A stretch of 64,000 bases of DNA from Cryptosporangium aurantiacum (GTDB taxonomy: Bacteria; Actinomycetota; Actinomycetes; Mycobacteriales; Cryptosporangiaceae): assembly GCF_900143005.1 (NCBI RefSeq), contig NZ_FRCS01000001.1, positions 186,001 through 250,000 of the forward strand, written 5' to 3'. A program made the translations under genes and the position numbers. Shown in pieces: positions 9,156 to 20,235 of the stretch; the first letter of the stretch is position 1; every line of letters starts with the position of its first letter. The notes beneath the pieces were generated by a model. The model worked only from the letters and a program-made list of their open reading frames with translations, had not been told where the DNA came from and searched no databases.

Positions 9156-10553
9156 TCAGGTAGCGAGGCGTGCGATCGATCGCAGGGGGATGTCGACCCA
9201 GCCGGGCCGGTTGTCGTACTCGTAGGCCACCTCGTAGACGGCCTTGTCCAGCTCGAGCGCGCGGAGCAGAACCGGGTTGGCCTCCGGGTCGGCGAGCGTG
9301 ACGCCGTCCTTCGAGTACCCCTCGATGAACGCTGCCCGGTTCCGGTCGGCCCACTCGACCACACGTTCGTCGGCGGCCGGGCTGATCTCGTCCGCCTCGA
9401 CGTTGCCGACCAGCAGGTGGTGGGCGGCGTAGTCGAACGAGCGGAGCATCCCGGCGACGTCACGCAGCGGCGACATCTTCGCGACCCGCTCGGGCAGCGG
9501 CCTGGCCGGCTCGCCCTCGAAGTCGATCAGCACCCAGTGGGTCAGCGTCCGGAGCACCTGACCGAGGTGCAGGTCCCCGTGGATCCGCTGGACGATGACC
9601 GGCTCACCGTGGCTGGCCACCTGGGCGAACACCCGGCGGATGCCCGGCTCGAACGGCGCCAGTCCGCCGACGCGGCGCAGCACGGCGTCCAACCGGGCGT
9701 TCATCCCGGCGACGACGCTGTCCAGGCGGTCGACCGGGACGACCTCGGTGCCCAGCGCCGTCACGAGGTCGGCGTGGACCGCGGCGACCGCCTGGCCGAG
9801 CCGGCAGGCCTCGGTCGAGAAGTCGCTGCCCAGCTCGTCGAGGGGGGTATCGGGCTCGTTGATCAGGTCACGCACCGAGGTGGTGGCCATCGCCCAGCCA
9901 TCGGCGCAGTTGGCGAAGAACCTCTGCAGCAGGCCGTAGGTGACCGGCGCGTCCTGCAGGTCCCCCTCGATCGCGCCGTAGAGGTCGGCGATGTGCTCGC
10001 TGCCGACGCTGCGCAGCGCCCGGTGCAGCTCGAGGTCCGGGCTGACGCCGCGGTCGAGCTTCCGGAACAGCTTCAGAATGTATTCGTCGCCGAACACGAT
10101 CGAGGTGTTGCTCTGCTCGGCGGAGATCGGCCGGCTGGGCAGGCCGGTTCGGATCACGGCTCCGGGCTCGTGCCGGAACCGCACGCCGTCGACGTCCGCG
10201 TTCGCCGCGATCAGATCGCGGACCTGACCGGTCAGCTCGAAGTCGTGCGCCGCGTCGTACGCCCACAGCGCGTGTTCGACCTCGCCGATCCGGGCGTAGT
10301 CGAGCCGCTCCGGCAGCTCCCGGCGCAGGCCGACGAGCAGCTGGTAGCGCTCGACCCGCCCGCCGGACGCGACCCCGACCACCACGTGCTCGAGGCGGGG
10401 CCCGCCGGCCGCGAGATCGTCGTACCAGACGTCGGCCTTGACCACCTGGACGTCGTCGATCGCGCTCTGCTTGTCGCCGAACCAGCGCTGTCTGGGCAGC
10501 CACGAGGCGAGCAGCCCGGTAAGGGCCTCGGCATGCGTGACCATCGTTGTCAT
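9156..10553 (-). CDS. mak: Maltokinase (Mak/Pep2)
   Basis: The enzyme phosphorylates maltose with ATP to maltose 1-phosphate, the GlgE substrate. It is a free-standing 465-residue form, not fused to TreS. The N-terminal cap contains [14 protein letters not shown]. The kinase core shows [19 protein letters not shown], catalytic loop [10 protein letters not shown] and metal-binding [15 protein letters not shown], all typical of actinobacterial maltokinases. The order treS-mak-glgB matches the GlgE pathway. It ends in ARLAT. Confidence 0.95.
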   Translation of the reverse strand: MTTMVTHAEALTGLLASWLPRQRWFGDKQSAIDDVQVVKADVWYDDLAAGGPRLEHVVVGVASGGRVERYQLLVGLRRELPERLDYARIGEVEHALWAYDAAHDFELTGQVRDLIAANADVDGVRFRHEPGAVIRTGLPSRPISAEQSNTSIVFGDEYILKLFRKLDRGVSPDLELHRALRSVGSEHIADLYGAIEGDLQDAPVTYGLLQRFFANCADGWAMATTSVRDLINEPDTPLDELGSDFSTEACRLGQAVAAVHADLVTALGTEVVPVDRLDSVVAGMNARLDAVLRRVGGLAPFEPGIRRVFAQVASHGEPVIVQRIHGDLHLGQVLRTLTHWVLIDFEGEPARPLPERVAKMSPLRDVAGMLRSFDYAAHHLLVGNVEADEISPAADERVVEWADRNRAAFIEGYSKDGVTLADPEANPVLLRALELDKAVYEVAYEYDNRPGWVDIPLRSIARLAT

Positions 10554-10644
10554 CCGACACCTCCCGAGGTCGCCGGACGCCCGTCGAGGACGTCCGGCGT
10601 GCGGTTCCCGGTAGTCCGCGCACTCGGTGGAAACATCGGCCCGC

Positions 10645-12459
10645 CTATCCGCGATCGTCGTGCGGCGTGAGCTGGAACCAGTAAAAGCCGTGACCTGGCA
10701 GGGTCAGCAGATACGGCAACTCGCCGATCGGCGGGAAGTGCACCCGACCGGTGAGCTCCACCGGCGTGCAGCCGCGGAACCGCCCGAGGTCGAGCTCGAC
10801 CGGCTGGGGGAACCGCGACAGGTTGTTTACACATATCACTATGTCGTGTTCCCCCTCTGGCCCCACGTATTCACGGACGTAGGCCAGGACTGTCGGGTTT
10901 GATCCGCCGAGGTCGGTAAAGCTGCCCAACGGGAACGCTTGGTGCTGCTGACGGATTTCGATCATCCGGCGGGTCCAGTGCAGCAGCGACGCGCTGGCGC
11001 CGAGCTGCGCCTCGACGTTCGTGACCTGGTAGCCGTAGATCGGGTCCATGATCACCGGCAGGTAGATCCGGCCCGGGTCGCAGACCGAGAAGCCCGCGTT
11101 GCGGTCCGGCGTCCACTGCATCGGCGTGCGGACGCCGTCCCGGTCACCGAGCCAGATGTTGTCGCCCATCCCGATCTCGTCGCCGTAGTACAGCACCGGC
11201 GAGCCGGGCAGCGAGAGCAGCAGCGCGGTGAACAGCTCGATCTGGTTCCGGTCGTTGTCCAGCAGCGGCGCCAGCCGTCGGCGGATGCCGACGTTCGCCC
11301 GCATCCGCGGGTCCTTGGCGTACTCGGTGTACATGTAGTCGCGCTCTTCGTCGGTGACCATCTCGAGCGTCAGCTCGTCGTGGTTCCGCAGGAAGATGCC
11401 CCACTGGGCGCCCTCGGGAATGTCCGGCGTCTGGGCCAGGATCTCCGAGATCGGGAAGCGGGACTGGCGGCGGACCGCCATGAAGATGCGCGGCATCAGC
11501 GGAAAGTGGAACGCCATGTGGCACTCGTCGCCACCGACGGTCGGGTCGCCGAAGTACTCGACCACGTCGGCGGGCCACTGGTTCGCCTCCGCCAGCAGGA
11601 CGCGGCCCGGGTACTCGTCCTCGACGACCTTGCGGCACCGCTTGAGGAACTCGTGCGTCCGCGGCAGGTTCTCGCAGTTGGTGCCCTCCTCTTCGAAGAG
11701 GTAGGGCACCGCGTCCAGCCGGAAACCGTCGATCCCGAGATCCAGCCAGAACCGCAGGACGTCGAGCATCGCGTCCTGGACCTCGGGGTTCTCGAAGTTC
11801 AGGTCGGGCTGGTGGCTGAAGAACCGGTGCCAGAAGAACTGCCCGCGCACCGGGTCGTACGTCCAGTTCGACGACTCGGTGTCGATGAAGATGATCCGCG
11901 CGTCGGCGTACTTCGAGTCGTCGTCGCTCCACACGTAGAAGTCGCCGTACGGACCGGTCGGGTCCCGTCGCGACTCCTGGAACCACAGGTGCTGGTCCGA
12001 TGTGTGGTTCATGACCAGGTCGGTGATCACCCGGATCCCGCGCTTGTGCGCCTCGTCCAGCAGCGTCACGAAGTCCTCGACCGTGCCGAACTCCGGCAGC
12101 ACCGCGCGGAAGTCGGCGATGTCGTACCCGCCGTCGCGCAGCGGCGAGTCGTAGAACGGCGGCAGCCAGAGGCAGTCGACGCCCAGCCAGGCCAGGTAGT
12201 CGAGCTTCGCGGTCAGGCCGGCCAGATCGCCGGTGCCGTCGCCGGACGAGTCGTAGAACGCCCGGACCAGCACCTCGTAGAAGACCGCACGCTTGTACCA
12301 CTCGGGGTCCAGCGGCATCTTGCGCGCGTGCTTGAAGCTTTCGGACTGAGGTTCGACGAGATGCCCGTCTGCCGTGTGCGGGTGCGCGGCGGCGTCTTCG
12401 ACGGTGCGCTCCAGGGTGTGGGCGCGGAGTCTCGGCGGGTGAGGCAGGGAAATGGTCAT
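10645..12459 (-). CDS. treS: Trehalose synthase/maltose isomerase TreS (GH13_16)
   Basis: The enzyme interconverts trehalose and maltose, feeding maltokinase. It has 604 residues, the normal size for unfused TreS. GH13 motifs are [17 protein letters not shown], nucleophile Asp in [13 protein letters not shown], acid/base Glu in [11 protein letters not shown], and [11 protein letters not shown]. The C-terminal beta domain ends in [14 protein letters not shown]. It starts 8 bp after the glgE stop, suggesting co-transcription glgE-treS-mak-glgB. Confidence 0.96.
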   Translation of the reverse strand: MTISLPHPPRLRAHTLERTVEDAAAHPHTADGHLVEPQSESFKHARKMPLDPEWYKRAVFYEVLVRAFYDSSGDGTGDLAGLTAKLDYLAWLGVDCLWLPPFYDSPLRDGGYDIADFRAVLPEFGTVEDFVTLLDEAHKRGIRVITDLVMNHTSDQHLWFQESRRDPTGPYGDFYVWSDDDSKYADARIIFIDTESSNWTYDPVRGQFFWHRFFSHQPDLNFENPEVQDAMLDVLRFWLDLGIDGFRLDAVPYLFEEEGTNCENLPRTHEFLKRCRKVVEDEYPGRVLLAEANQWPADVVEYFGDPTVGGDECHMAFHFPLMPRIFMAVRRQSRFPISEILAQTPDIPEGAQWGIFLRNHDELTLEMVTDEERDYMYTEYAKDPRMRANVGIRRRLAPLLDNDRNQIELFTALLLSLPGSPVLYYGDEIGMGDNIWLGDRDGVRTPMQWTPDRNAGFSVCDPGRIYLPVIMDPIYGYQVTNVEAQLGASASLLHWTRRMIEIRQQHQAFPLGSFTDLGGSNPTVLAYVREYVGPEGEHDIVICVNNLSRFPQPVELDLGRFRGCTPVELTGRVHFPPIGELPYLLTLPGHGFYWFQLTPHDDRG

Positions 12460-12467
12460 GTGCGCCC

Positions 12468-14459
12468 TCAGGACGTCTGGCGGTGGATCGAGAAGATGTG
12501 GGCGACCTGCTGATAGGGGTCGAGCCGAACGGCGTTGTGCTGACCCCAGTCGAAGCTTGCCCCGGTGAGCTCGTCGACTACCCGGAACCGGTCATGCCAG
12601 TCGAACCCGAGTGCGGGCATGTCGAGCGCGGTGTTGCCCCAGTGGGTGTTGTGCGGGTCGAGTGTGCACACCACCAACACGGTGTCCGCCCCCTTCTCAG
12701 GGGTCTCCAATCGCTTGGAGAAACAGATCAGGGCGTCGTTGTCGACATGGTGGAACCGGAGGTTACGGAGCCGCTGCAGCGCGGGGTGGGCGCGGCGCAG
12801 CTCGTTGAGCCTGCCCAAGAACGGCGCTAGCGTACGCCCTTCGGCCTCCGCCTGCTTCCAGTCCCGCGGACGGAGCTGGTACTTCTCAGAATCTAGGTAC
12901 TCCTCCGAGCCAGGCCGCACCGCGACGTGCTCGTAGAGCTCGTACCCCGAGTAGACGCCCCAGGTCGGCGACATCATGCTGGCGAGCACCGCACGGATCG
13001 CGAACATCGCAGGCCCGCCGTACTGCAGCGAGGCGTGCAGGATGTCCGGGGTGTTCACGAAGAAGTTCGGCCGCATGTAGTGGCCGGCTTCGACCAGCTC
13101 ACGGCCGTACTGCTCCAGCTCCCACTTGGCCGTACGCCACGTGAAGTACGTGTAGGACTGGGTGAAGCCGATCTGGGCCAGGTGGTGCATCATCGCCGGC
13201 CGGGTGAACGCCTCGGCCAGGAAGATGACGTCCGGGTGGGTCTTCTTGACCTCCCAGATCAGCCAGTGCCAGAAGTCCGTCGGCTTCGTGTGCGGGTTGT
13301 CGACCCGGAAGATCTTCACGCCGTGGTCGATCCACACCTGCACGACACGGAGCATCTCCGCGTAGATGCCGTTGCGGTCGTTGTCGAAGTTCAGCGGATA
13401 GATGTCCTGGTACTTCTTCGGCGGGTTCTCGGCGTAGGCGATCGTGCCGTCCGGCAGCGTCGTGAACCACTCCGGGTGCGCGGCGACCCACGGGTGGTCC
13501 GGCGCGCACTGCAGGGCGAGGTCGAGCGCGACCTCCATGCCCAGCTCGTGGGTGCGTGCGACGAACGCGTCGAAGTCGTCGAACGTCCCTAGCTGCGGGT
13601 GGATCGCGTCGTGGCCGCCCTCCTCCGCGCCGATCGCCCACGGCGAGCCGACGTCGTCCGGGCCCGGCGTGAGCGTGTTGTTCTTGCCCTTGCGGTTGAC
13701 CCGGCCGATCGGGTGGATCGGCGGCAGGTAGACGACGTCGAAGTTCATGTCGGCGATCGCGGGCAGCCGGCGCGCGGCGGTGCGGAACGTGCCGTGCACC
13801 GGCGGGCTGACGGCGTCCGAGCCGGGCTCGGGGACGACCGAGCCCTCCGACCGCGGGAAGAACTCGTACCAGGAGCCGTAGAGGGCCCGCTCCCTGTCGA
13901 CCCACACGCTGAACGCGGGTGACCGGGTCACCAGGTCACGCACCGGCCGCTCGGCCATGGCCGGACCGAGGTCCAGTGCGGGTCCGATTCGCTCGGCCAG
14001 CGGCCGGGTGGTGTCGCGGAGCGCCGCGGCGGCCTCGAACAGTTCGTCCCGCCGCTGGCGGGGCGCGAACCGGCCGGCCTTGAGCAGCAGCCTGGCGCCG
14101 GTCTCGAGGTCGTTGGCCAGCTCCACCGCGGACTGGCCGACGGCGGTCTTGACCTCCACCGCGTGGTGCCAGGTCGCGTAGGGGTCACCCCATGCCTCGA
14201 CGACGAACGTCCACCGCCCCGGCGTGTCGGCGACGACCGAGGCGTGCCATCGGTCGTTCTCACCCTTGACCATGGGAGTGAACGGTGTTCGCCGCCCGTC
14301 CGGGGCAGTCCACACCACGTTGGCTCCGACCGCGTCGTGGCCCTCGCGGAAGACCGTGGCGGAGACGGGCATGAGTTCACCCACGACGGCGCGCGCTGGA
14401 TACAGACCAGCGGACACAACTGGGGTGATGTCTTCGATCGCGAAGCGTCCGGTCATCAA
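12468..14459 (-). CDS. glgE: Alpha-1,4-glucan:maltose-1-phosphate maltosyltransferase GlgE
   Basis: The enzyme extends alpha-1,4 glucan using maltose 1-phosphate. It has 663 residues; the first gene of the operon opens with tandem ATG codons at 14459/14456. The N-terminal immunoglobulin-like domain is followed by [20 protein letters not shown] and the GH13_3 barrel with nucleophile Asp in [14 protein letters not shown], acid/base Glu in [11 protein letters not shown], and FVNTPDILH. The phosphate-binding surface residues common to GlgE appear present. Divergent from glgP across about 200 bp, which should contain both promoters. Confidence 0.96.
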   Translation of the reverse strand: MMTGRFAIEDITPVVSAGLYPARAVVGELMPVSATVFREGHDAVGANVVWTAPDGRRTPFTPMVKGENDRWHASVVADTPGRWTFVVEAWGDPYATWHHAVEVKTAVGQSAVELANDLETGARLLLKAGRFAPRQRRDELFEAAAALRDTTRPLAERIGPALDLGPAMAERPVRDLVTRSPAFSVWVDRERALYGSWYEFFPRSEGSVVPEPGSDAVSPPVHGTFRTAARRLPAIADMNFDVVYLPPIHPIGRVNRKGKNNTLTPGPDDVGSPWAIGAEEGGHDAIHPQLGTFDDFDAFVARTHELGMEVALDLALQCAPDHPWVAAHPEWFTTLPDGTIAYAENPPKKYQDIYPLNFDNDRNGIYAEMLRVVQVWIDHGVKIFRVDNPHTKPTDFWHWLIWEVKKTHPDVIFLAEAFTRPAMMHHLAQIGFTQSYTYFTWRTAKWELEQYGRELVEAGHYMRPNFFVNTPDILHASLQYGGPAMFAIRAVLASMMSPTWGVYSGYELYEHVAVRPGSEEYLDSEKYQLRPRDWKQAEAEGRTLAPFLGRLNELRRAHPALQRLRNLRFHHVDNDALICFSKRLETPEKGADTVLVVCTLDPHNTHWGNTALDMPALGFDWHDRFRVVDELTGASFDWGQHNAVRLDPYQQVAHIFSIHRQTS

Positions 14460-14643
14460 GGCCTACCGTATCGAGTCAGAGGGACGGTCGCGGTGACGGT
14501 CTGGGCGCTCTCCCAGCCGCGGGGTCCCCTGTGCACGATGCCGTGGAGTCCCCGTGGAGGTATAGCCGCCCCGGGCTGAAAATACTTGCGGGACACGGAG
14601 GCAATGTTCGCGCCCGTGACACGGGAACCAACCCCAGCGTCGG

Positions 14644-14649
14644 TAGGGT
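14644..14649 (+). promoter_or_regulatory. Candidate -10 element of glgP (leaderless transcript)
   Basis: TAGGGT fits the TAnnnT -10 pattern and ends 7 bases before the GTG at 14657, so transcription would begin at or near the start codon. No well-spaced -35 was found. Confidence 0.4.
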
Positions 14650-14656
14650 GCGCCCC

Positions 14657-17218
14657 GTGAGAGCCCTACGTCGTTTTACCGTGCGGGCCAAGTTGCCCGA
14701 ACCACTGGCCCCGCTCGGCGAACTCGTGATGAACCTGAGGTGGTCCTGGAACCCGCCTACGGTCGACCTGTTCGCCTCCGTGGACCCGAAGGTCTGGGAG
14801 CAGGTCCGGCAGGATCCGGTGCGGCTGCTGGGCGAGGTATCCGGCCAGCGGCTGGAGGCCCTGGCCGCCGACGGTGACTTCCTGGCGCGCCTGAACGCGT
14901 CCCACGCCGAGCTGCAGCGTTACCTCACCGAGCCCCGGTGGTACCAGGAGCAGGCGCAGGCGGGTGCCGACTCCGGCCAGCCGCTGCCCGCCTCGATCGC
15001 CTACTTCTCGCCGGAGTTCGGCATCACCGAGGTGCTGCCGCAGTACTCCGGTGGCCTCGGCATCCTGGCCGGCGACCATCTCAAAGCCGCCAGCGACCTC
15101 GGCGCGCCGATCGTCGGCGTCGGTCTACTGTATCGATCCGGATACTTCAGCCAGTCGCTCACCGCGGACGGCTGGCAAGCCGAGCACTACCCGCCGCTCG
15201 ACCCGCACGGCCTGCCGCTCCAGCGGCTCGCCGACGCCGACGGTTCGCCGCTACGGATCTCGGTGAACCTGCCGGAGAACCGGGTGCTGCACGCCCACGT
15301 CTGGAAGGCGCAGGTCGGCCGGGTTCCGCTGCTGCTGCTCGACTCCGACATCGAGGACAACGGCCCGACCGAGCGGCACGTCACCGACCGCCTGTACGGC
15401 GGCGGAGCCGACCACCGGCTGCTCCAGGAGATCCTGCTGGGCGTCGGCGGTGTGCGTGCGCTGCGCGCGTACGCGGCGCAGACCGGCGAGGCCGCCCCGG
15501 AGGTGTTCCACACCAACGAGGGACACGCCGGTTTCCTCGGCGTGGAGCGGATCCGGGAGCTCGTCCAGGGCAGTGGACTGACGTTCGACCAGGCGCTGCA
15601 CGCGGTCCGTGCGGGAACGGTGTTCACCACCCACACGCCGGTGCCCGCGGGCATCGACCGTTTCTCGCGGGACCTGATCGCGCACGTGTTCGGCGCCGGC
15701 GTGCTCGCCGACGTTCCGGGAATCCCGATCGACCGCCTGCTCGCGCTCGGCGCCGAGGACGACCCCGGCGTGTTCAACATGGCCCACATGGGTCTGCGCC
15801 TGGGCCAGCGGGCCAACGGCGTCAGCATGCTGCACGGCGACGTCAGCAGGCACATGTTCAACGGCCTCTGGCCCGGGTTCGAGTCCAACGAGGTGCCGAT
15901 CACCTCGGTCACCAACGGCGTCCACGCGCCGACCTGGGTGGCGCGGGAGACCGCGGCGCTCGGCGCCGGCCAGGTCAACGACGACCTGTGGGCGTCGATC
16001 GGCCAGGTGCCCGGCGAACAGCTCTGGCAGACCCGGCGGACGCTCCGCGCGAAGCTGGTCGGCGAGGTCCGCCGCCGGTTGCGCGAGTCGTCGCTGCGCC
16101 GCGGGCACACCGACGCCGAGCTCGGCTGGGTCGACTCGGTGTTCGACCCGGACGTCCTCACGATCGGGTTCGCCCGGCGGGTGCCCTCGTACAAGCGGCT
16201 GACGCTGATGCTGCGGGACCCCGACCGGCTGCGCTCGCTGCTGCTGGACGCCGAGCGTCCGCTGCAGATCGTCATCGCAGGGAAGAGCCACCCGGCCGAC
16301 GAGGGCGGCAAGATGCTGATCCAGCAGATGGTGCGGTTCACCGACGACCCGGCCGTCCGCAACCGGATCGTGTTCCTGCCGGACTACGACATCGGCATGG
16401 CCCGGTACCTCTACTGGGGTTGCGACGTCTGGCTCAACAACCCGTTGCGCCCGCTGGAGGCGTGCGGGACGTCCGGCATGAAGGCGTCGCTCAACGGCGG
16501 GCTCAACCTGTCCATCCGGGATGGATGGTGGGACGAGATGTATGACGGCGAGAACGGCTGGGCGATCCCCACCGCGGACGGCGTCATCGACCCCGACCGG
16601 CGGGACGACCTGGAGGCCGCGGCCTTCTACGACCTGCTCAGCACCCACGTCCGGACGCTGTTCTACGACCGTGGCGAGGACGGGATCCCGGCGCGCTGGC
16701 TGGAGATGGTCCGGCACACGCTCAGCTCGCTCGGGCCGAAGCTGACCGCCACCCGGATGGTCAGCGACTACGTGGAGCGGCTCTATGCCCCGGCGGCGCG
16801 GAGCTCGGCCAAGGTGCTCGCCGACGACTTCGCCGGTGCGCGCCGGCTGGCCGAATGGCGCGGCCGGGTCGCCGAGCACTGGAACGGCGTCAAGGTGGCG
16901 CACGTCGAGTCGTCGGGCATCGGCGACACGCCCGAGCTGGGTGCGACCGTCAACGTCCGTGCCGAGGTCAACCTCGGCGGTCTGACGCCGGACGCGGTCT
17001 CGGTGCAGGCCTGCTACGGCACGGTCGATCTGGACGACGTCCTGCACGACGTTCACACGGTGCCGATGCGTCCGCTGGGCAACGGGGGTGACACCTACCG
17101 GTACGAGGCGGATATCCCGCTGGAGCAGGCCGGGCCGTTCGGGTACACGGTGCGTGTACTCCCGCACCACGAGTTGCTCACCGATCCGGTCGAGCTGGGC
17201 CTAGTGACGACCGCCTAG
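14657..17218 (+). CDS. glgP: Glycogen/alpha-glucan phosphorylase GlgP (DUF3417-containing type)
   Basis: The enzyme releases glucose 1-phosphate from alpha-glucan. The GTG start at 14657 gives 853 residues, matching actinobacterial GlgP, and begins at the expected RRFTVRAKLPEPLAPLGELV. The in-frame extension upstream is not conserved-looking. Visible motifs are AYFSPEFGITEVLPQYSGGLG, VFHTNEGHAGFLG, VTNGVHAPTW, and the PLP lysine in GTSGMKASLNGG. The extreme C-terminus adds a beta-rich domain that is usual in this subfamily. It is divergently transcribed from glgE, coupling synthesis and breakdown. Confidence 0.95.
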   Translation: MRALRRFTVRAKLPEPLAPLGELVMNLRWSWNPPTVDLFASVDPKVWEQVRQDPVRLLGEVSGQRLEALAADGDFLARLNASHAELQRYLTEPRWYQEQAQAGADSGQPLPASIAYFSPEFGITEVLPQYSGGLGILAGDHLKAASDLGAPIVGVGLLYRSGYFSQSLTADGWQAEHYPPLDPHGLPLQRLADADGSPLRISVNLPENRVLHAHVWKAQVGRVPLLLLDSDIEDNGPTERHVTDRLYGGGADHRLLQEILLGVGGVRALRAYAAQTGEAAPEVFHTNEGHAGFLGVERIRELVQGSGLTFDQALHAVRAGTVFTTHTPVPAGIDRFSRDLIAHVFGAGVLADVPGIPIDRLLALGAEDDPGVFNMAHMGLRLGQRANGVSMLHGDVSRHMFNGLWPGFESNEVPITSVTNGVHAPTWVARETAALGAGQVNDDLWASIGQVPGEQLWQTRRTLRAKLVGEVRRRLRESSLRRGHTDAELGWVDSVFDPDVLTIGFARRVPSYKRLTLMLRDPDRLRSLLLDAERPLQIVIAGKSHPADEGGKMLIQQMVRFTDDPAVRNRIVFLPDYDIGMARYLYWGCDVWLNNPLRPLEACGTSGMKASLNGGLNLSIRDGWWDEMYDGENGWAIPTADGVIDPDRRDDLEAAAFYDLLSTHVRTLFYDRGEDGIPARWLEMVRHTLSSLGPKLTATRMVSDYVERLYAPAARSSAKVLADDFAGARRLAEWRGRVAEHWNGVKVAHVESSGIGDTPELGATVNVRAEVNLGGLTPDAVSVQACYGTVDLDDVLHDVHTVPMRPLGNGGDTYRYEADIPLEQAGPFGYTVRVLPHHELLTDPVELGLVTTA

Positions 17219-17243
17219 ATGGGTTCTGGCCCATAATTCACGC

Positions 17244-17930
17244 ATGGCGTATGCAGGCGGTGCCGGTCGGTCCGCCACGGATGCAGGAGAACCCGTGGCG
17301 GACCGCTCGGACGACGGGCGGGGACTGTCGAGCCTCGAGGACGAACTCCGAGTCGTCCACACGCGCATCGACCAGGCGAAGAGCCGGATGCGTCAGGCGA
17401 TCGACGTCTTCGGGCTGCTCGGGTTCGGGCTGGCGTTCGTCGGGCTGATCGTCGTGGCCGGTCTCGCCGCGGTGTCGTTCGCCTCCGACGAGACCGGCGT
17501 CGGCATGCTGTTCAGCGCGCTGACGGTGGTGGCGCTGCCGATCGTCGCGATCGCCGCCTGGCACGCGTTCGGCCGGCTGTGGTCGCTCTCCCGGGAGCTG
17601 TCGGTGCTGCGCCGCAAGGAAGCGACGATCTTCTCCCAGCTGGAGAGCGTCGGCGGCCCGGCGCCTGCTCCCGATCTGGACGACACGAGGATCGACGCCG
17701 GCCCCCCGAGCGGGCTCGGTGGCTTCATGGGCGGCCTCGGCCGGGGGCCTCGCCGGGTCTCGCTGCAGGAACCGCCTCCGGGCAACACCGCCGACGGGTA
17801 CCGGGAGATCACCGACCGGAACCGCGGCATCTTCGGGCGCGCGGCCTCGCTCTGGTTACTCGTCGGTGTGGGGATCCTGTTCCTGATCTTCGTCATCGGC
17901 GTGGCTCTCGGGTCGGCCAGCACCGGCTAG
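17244..17930 (+). CDS. Hypothetical membrane protein with coiled-coil-like N-terminus
   Basis: This 228-residue protein of unknown function follows glgP by 25 bp. A hydrophilic N-terminus with a helical segment (LSSLEDELRVVHTRIDQAKSR) leads into two membrane helices (about 57-80 and 88-108). A cytoplasmic charged stretch with LWSLSRELSVLRRKEA, a Gly/Pro-rich linker and a third C-terminal helix (WLLVGVGILFLIFVIGVAL) follow. One TTA leucine codon occurs in the last helix. It converges on glgX with 13 bp between stops. The same 13-base word (cggctagggccgc) occurs at both stops. Confidence 0.7.
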   Translation: MAYAGGAGRSATDAGEPVADRSDDGRGLSSLEDELRVVHTRIDQAKSRMRQAIDVFGLLGFGLAFVGLIVVAGLAAVSFASDETGVGMLFSALTVVALPIVAIAAWHAFGRLWSLSRELSVLRRKEATIFSQLESVGGPAPAPDLDDTRIDAGPPSGLGGFMGGLGRGPRRVSLQEPPPGNTADGYREITDRNRGIFGRAASLWLLVGVGILFLIFVIGVALGSASTG

Positions 17931-17943
17931 GGCCGCCGCCCGG

Positions 17944-20082
17944 CTAGGGCCGCGCTACCCGGAGCAGGACCGTGGACCAGGCGGACAGCGGGCGGGCCGT
18001 GCCACCGTCCAGCGTCTCGCCACCGTCCGGCAGATCCGGGCGGGCCGTGTCGAACACCACCTGGTAGCGCTCGGCCCACGGCGGGCCGGGCAACCGTACT
18101 TCGAGGTCACCATCGGCGGCGTGCACCCACAGCAGGTACGAGTCGTCGACGATCCGCTCGCCGCGTAGCGTCCGGTTCCGGATCTGTTCGCCGTTGAGGA
18201 ACATCCCGAGCGTCCGGGCATCGTGCCGGTTCCAGTCATCCGGGCTCATCAGCCCGCCGTCCGGCCGGAACCAGCACAGGTCGCTCACCGGGCTCTCGAC
18301 GTCGGTCGGCGCGCCCACGAAGAACGACCGCTGGCGGAACACCGGTGCCTTCGAGCGGAGTTCGAGCAGCCGCGACGTGAACGCGAGCAGGCTCTCGTCC
18401 TCCGGCGTCAGCTTCCAGTCCACCCAGGACACCTCGTTGTCCTGGCAGTACGCGTTGTTGTTGCCGCCCTGGGTTCGCCGCATCTCGTCGCCGGCCGTGA
18501 TCATCGGCACCCCCGCGGACAGCACCAGCGTGGCCAGCGCGTTGCGGATCTGGCGGTTGCGCAGCGCGATCACCGCGCCGTCGTCGGTCTCACCCTCGAC
18601 GCCGCAGTTCCAGGAGCGGTTGTCGTCGGTGCCGTCCCGGTTCTGCTCGAGGTTGGCGTCGTTGTGCTTGTGGTTGTACGTGAACAGGTCGCGCATCGTG
18701 AAACCGTCGTGCGCGGTGAGGAAGTTGATCGACGCGAACGGGCGCCTGCCGTCGTCCTGGTACAGATCGGACGAGCCGGAGAGCCGGTAGCCCAGCTCGC
18801 CGAGGCCCCGGATGCCGCCCCGCCAGAGGTCACGAACGGAGTCTCGGTAGCGGCCGTTCCACTCCGTCCACAGTGGCGGGAAGTTGCCCACCTGGTAGCC
18901 GCCGGCGCCGACGTCCCACGGCTCGGCGATGAGCTTGAGCTGGTTGACCACCGGGTCCTGGTGGATGACCGCCATGAACGCGGACAGCTGGTCGACGTCG
19001 TGCATGGACCGGGCCAGCGCGGACGCGAGGTCGAAGCGGAACCCGTCGACGCCGAGGTCGAGCGCCCAGTAGCGCAGCGAGTCCATCAGCATCTGCAGCA
19101 CGGCGGGCTGCCGGGCGTCCAACGTGTTGCCGCAGCCGGTGTAGTCCACGTAGCGGCTGCCGTCCGACGGGTCGAGCCGGTAGTAGCCGCGGTTGTCGAT
19201 GCCGCGGAAGCTCAGCGTCGGCCCGTCGCCGCCGCCCTCCGCGGTGTGGTTGTAGACGACGTCGAGGATGACCTCGATACCGGCCGCGTGCAGCGCGGCC
19301 ACCATGTCGCGGAACTCCTCGACCTGACCGCCGGCGTCGCCGCGGGACGAGAAGCGGGAGTCCGGCGCGAAGTAGCCGAGCGTGTTGTAGCCCCAGTAGT
19401 TGGGCAGGCCCCGGGCGGCGATCGTGGGCTCGGTGACCATGTGATGCACCGGCAGCAGCTCGACCGAGGTGACCCCGAGCTTCACCAGATGGTCGATGAC
19501 CGCCGGGTGGGCGAGGCCGGAGTAGGTGCCGCGCAGGTGGTCGGGCACGTCGGGGTGACGCATCGTGAAGCCGCGGACGTGCAGCTCGTAGATGACGGTG
19601 TCTTCCCAGGGCACCCGGGGCCTGGTGTGGGAGAGGCCGGTCGACCGCGCGAGCACGACCGAGCGCAGCGTGTAGGGCGCCGAGTCGCGCGGGTCGGGCC
19701 AGCCGCGGGACGAGTCGCCCGCGTGGCCGTACAGCGCCTGGTCGTAGGTGACCTGGCCGGAGTACGCGCGGGCGTACGGGTCCATCAGCAGCTTGGCCGG
19801 GTTGAAACGATGGCCGGCGATCGGGTTCCAGGGCCCGTGGACGCGGTAGCCGTACCGCTGGCCAGGGCCCGCGTTCGGCACGTACCCGTGCCAGACGTGG
19901 TACGTGCTCTCCTCGAGCATCAGCCGCCGCTCGTTGCCCGCCTCGTCGAACAGGCACAGATCGACGCCGACCGCGTGCGGGCTCCACAGCGCGAAGTTCA
20001 CGCCGTCGCCGTCCCAGGTGGCCCCCAGCGGGAACGGGTGGCCCGGCCAGGGTCCGTCCGGGTCGGCCGTCGTTTCGCTCAT
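17944..20082 (-). CDS. glgX: Glycogen debranching enzyme GlgX (GH13_11)
   Basis: The enzyme hydrolyses alpha-1,6 branches of phosphorylase-limit glucan. The ATG at 20082, preceded by a GGGGGG purine tract, gives 712 residues. The N-terminal CBM48 reads GVNFALWSPHAVGVDLCLF. GH13 motifs are VILDVVYNHTAEGG, nucleophile Asp in GVDGFRFDLASALAR, Glu in LKLIAEPWDVGAGGYQVG, and FLTAHDGFTMRDL. GGNNNAYCQDNE is the typical GlgX signature. Upstream in-frame residues overlap the promoter region and are not conserved-looking. Confidence 0.95.
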   Translation of the reverse strand: MSETTADPDGPWPGHPFPLGATWDGDGVNFALWSPHAVGVDLCLFDEAGNERRLMLEESTYHVWHGYVPNAGPGQRYGYRVHGPWNPIAGHRFNPAKLLMDPYARAYSGQVTYDQALYGHAGDSSRGWPDPRDSAPYTLRSVVLARSTGLSHTRPRVPWEDTVIYELHVRGFTMRHPDVPDHLRGTYSGLAHPAVIDHLVKLGVTSVELLPVHHMVTEPTIAARGLPNYWGYNTLGYFAPDSRFSSRGDAGGQVEEFRDMVAALHAAGIEVILDVVYNHTAEGGGDGPTLSFRGIDNRGYYRLDPSDGSRYVDYTGCGNTLDARQPAVLQMLMDSLRYWALDLGVDGFRFDLASALARSMHDVDQLSAFMAVIHQDPVVNQLKLIAEPWDVGAGGYQVGNFPPLWTEWNGRYRDSVRDLWRGGIRGLGELGYRLSGSSDLYQDDGRRPFASINFLTAHDGFTMRDLFTYNHKHNDANLEQNRDGTDDNRSWNCGVEGETDDGAVIALRNRQIRNALATLVLSAGVPMITAGDEMRRTQGGNNNAYCQDNEVSWVDWKLTPEDESLLAFTSRLLELRSKAPVFRQRSFFVGAPTDVESPVSDLCWFRPDGGLMSPDDWNRHDARTLGMFLNGEQIRNRTLRGERIVDDSYLLWVHAADGDLEVRLPGPPWAERYQVVFDTARPDLPDGGETLDGGTARPLSAWSTVLLRVARP

Positions 20083-20235
20083 CGTGCCCCCCAACAAGCC
20101 GGATGTGCACAGATTAGGGGGCGGGTCTGACAAACGTAACTAGTGCTCCCTCGATGTGTGGTTCTCCGCGGTACCGACGGCGTGCCGGGTGGGGGAGGGC
20201 GTCCGGCGCTGGCCCCGGTGTTGTTGGATGGGTGC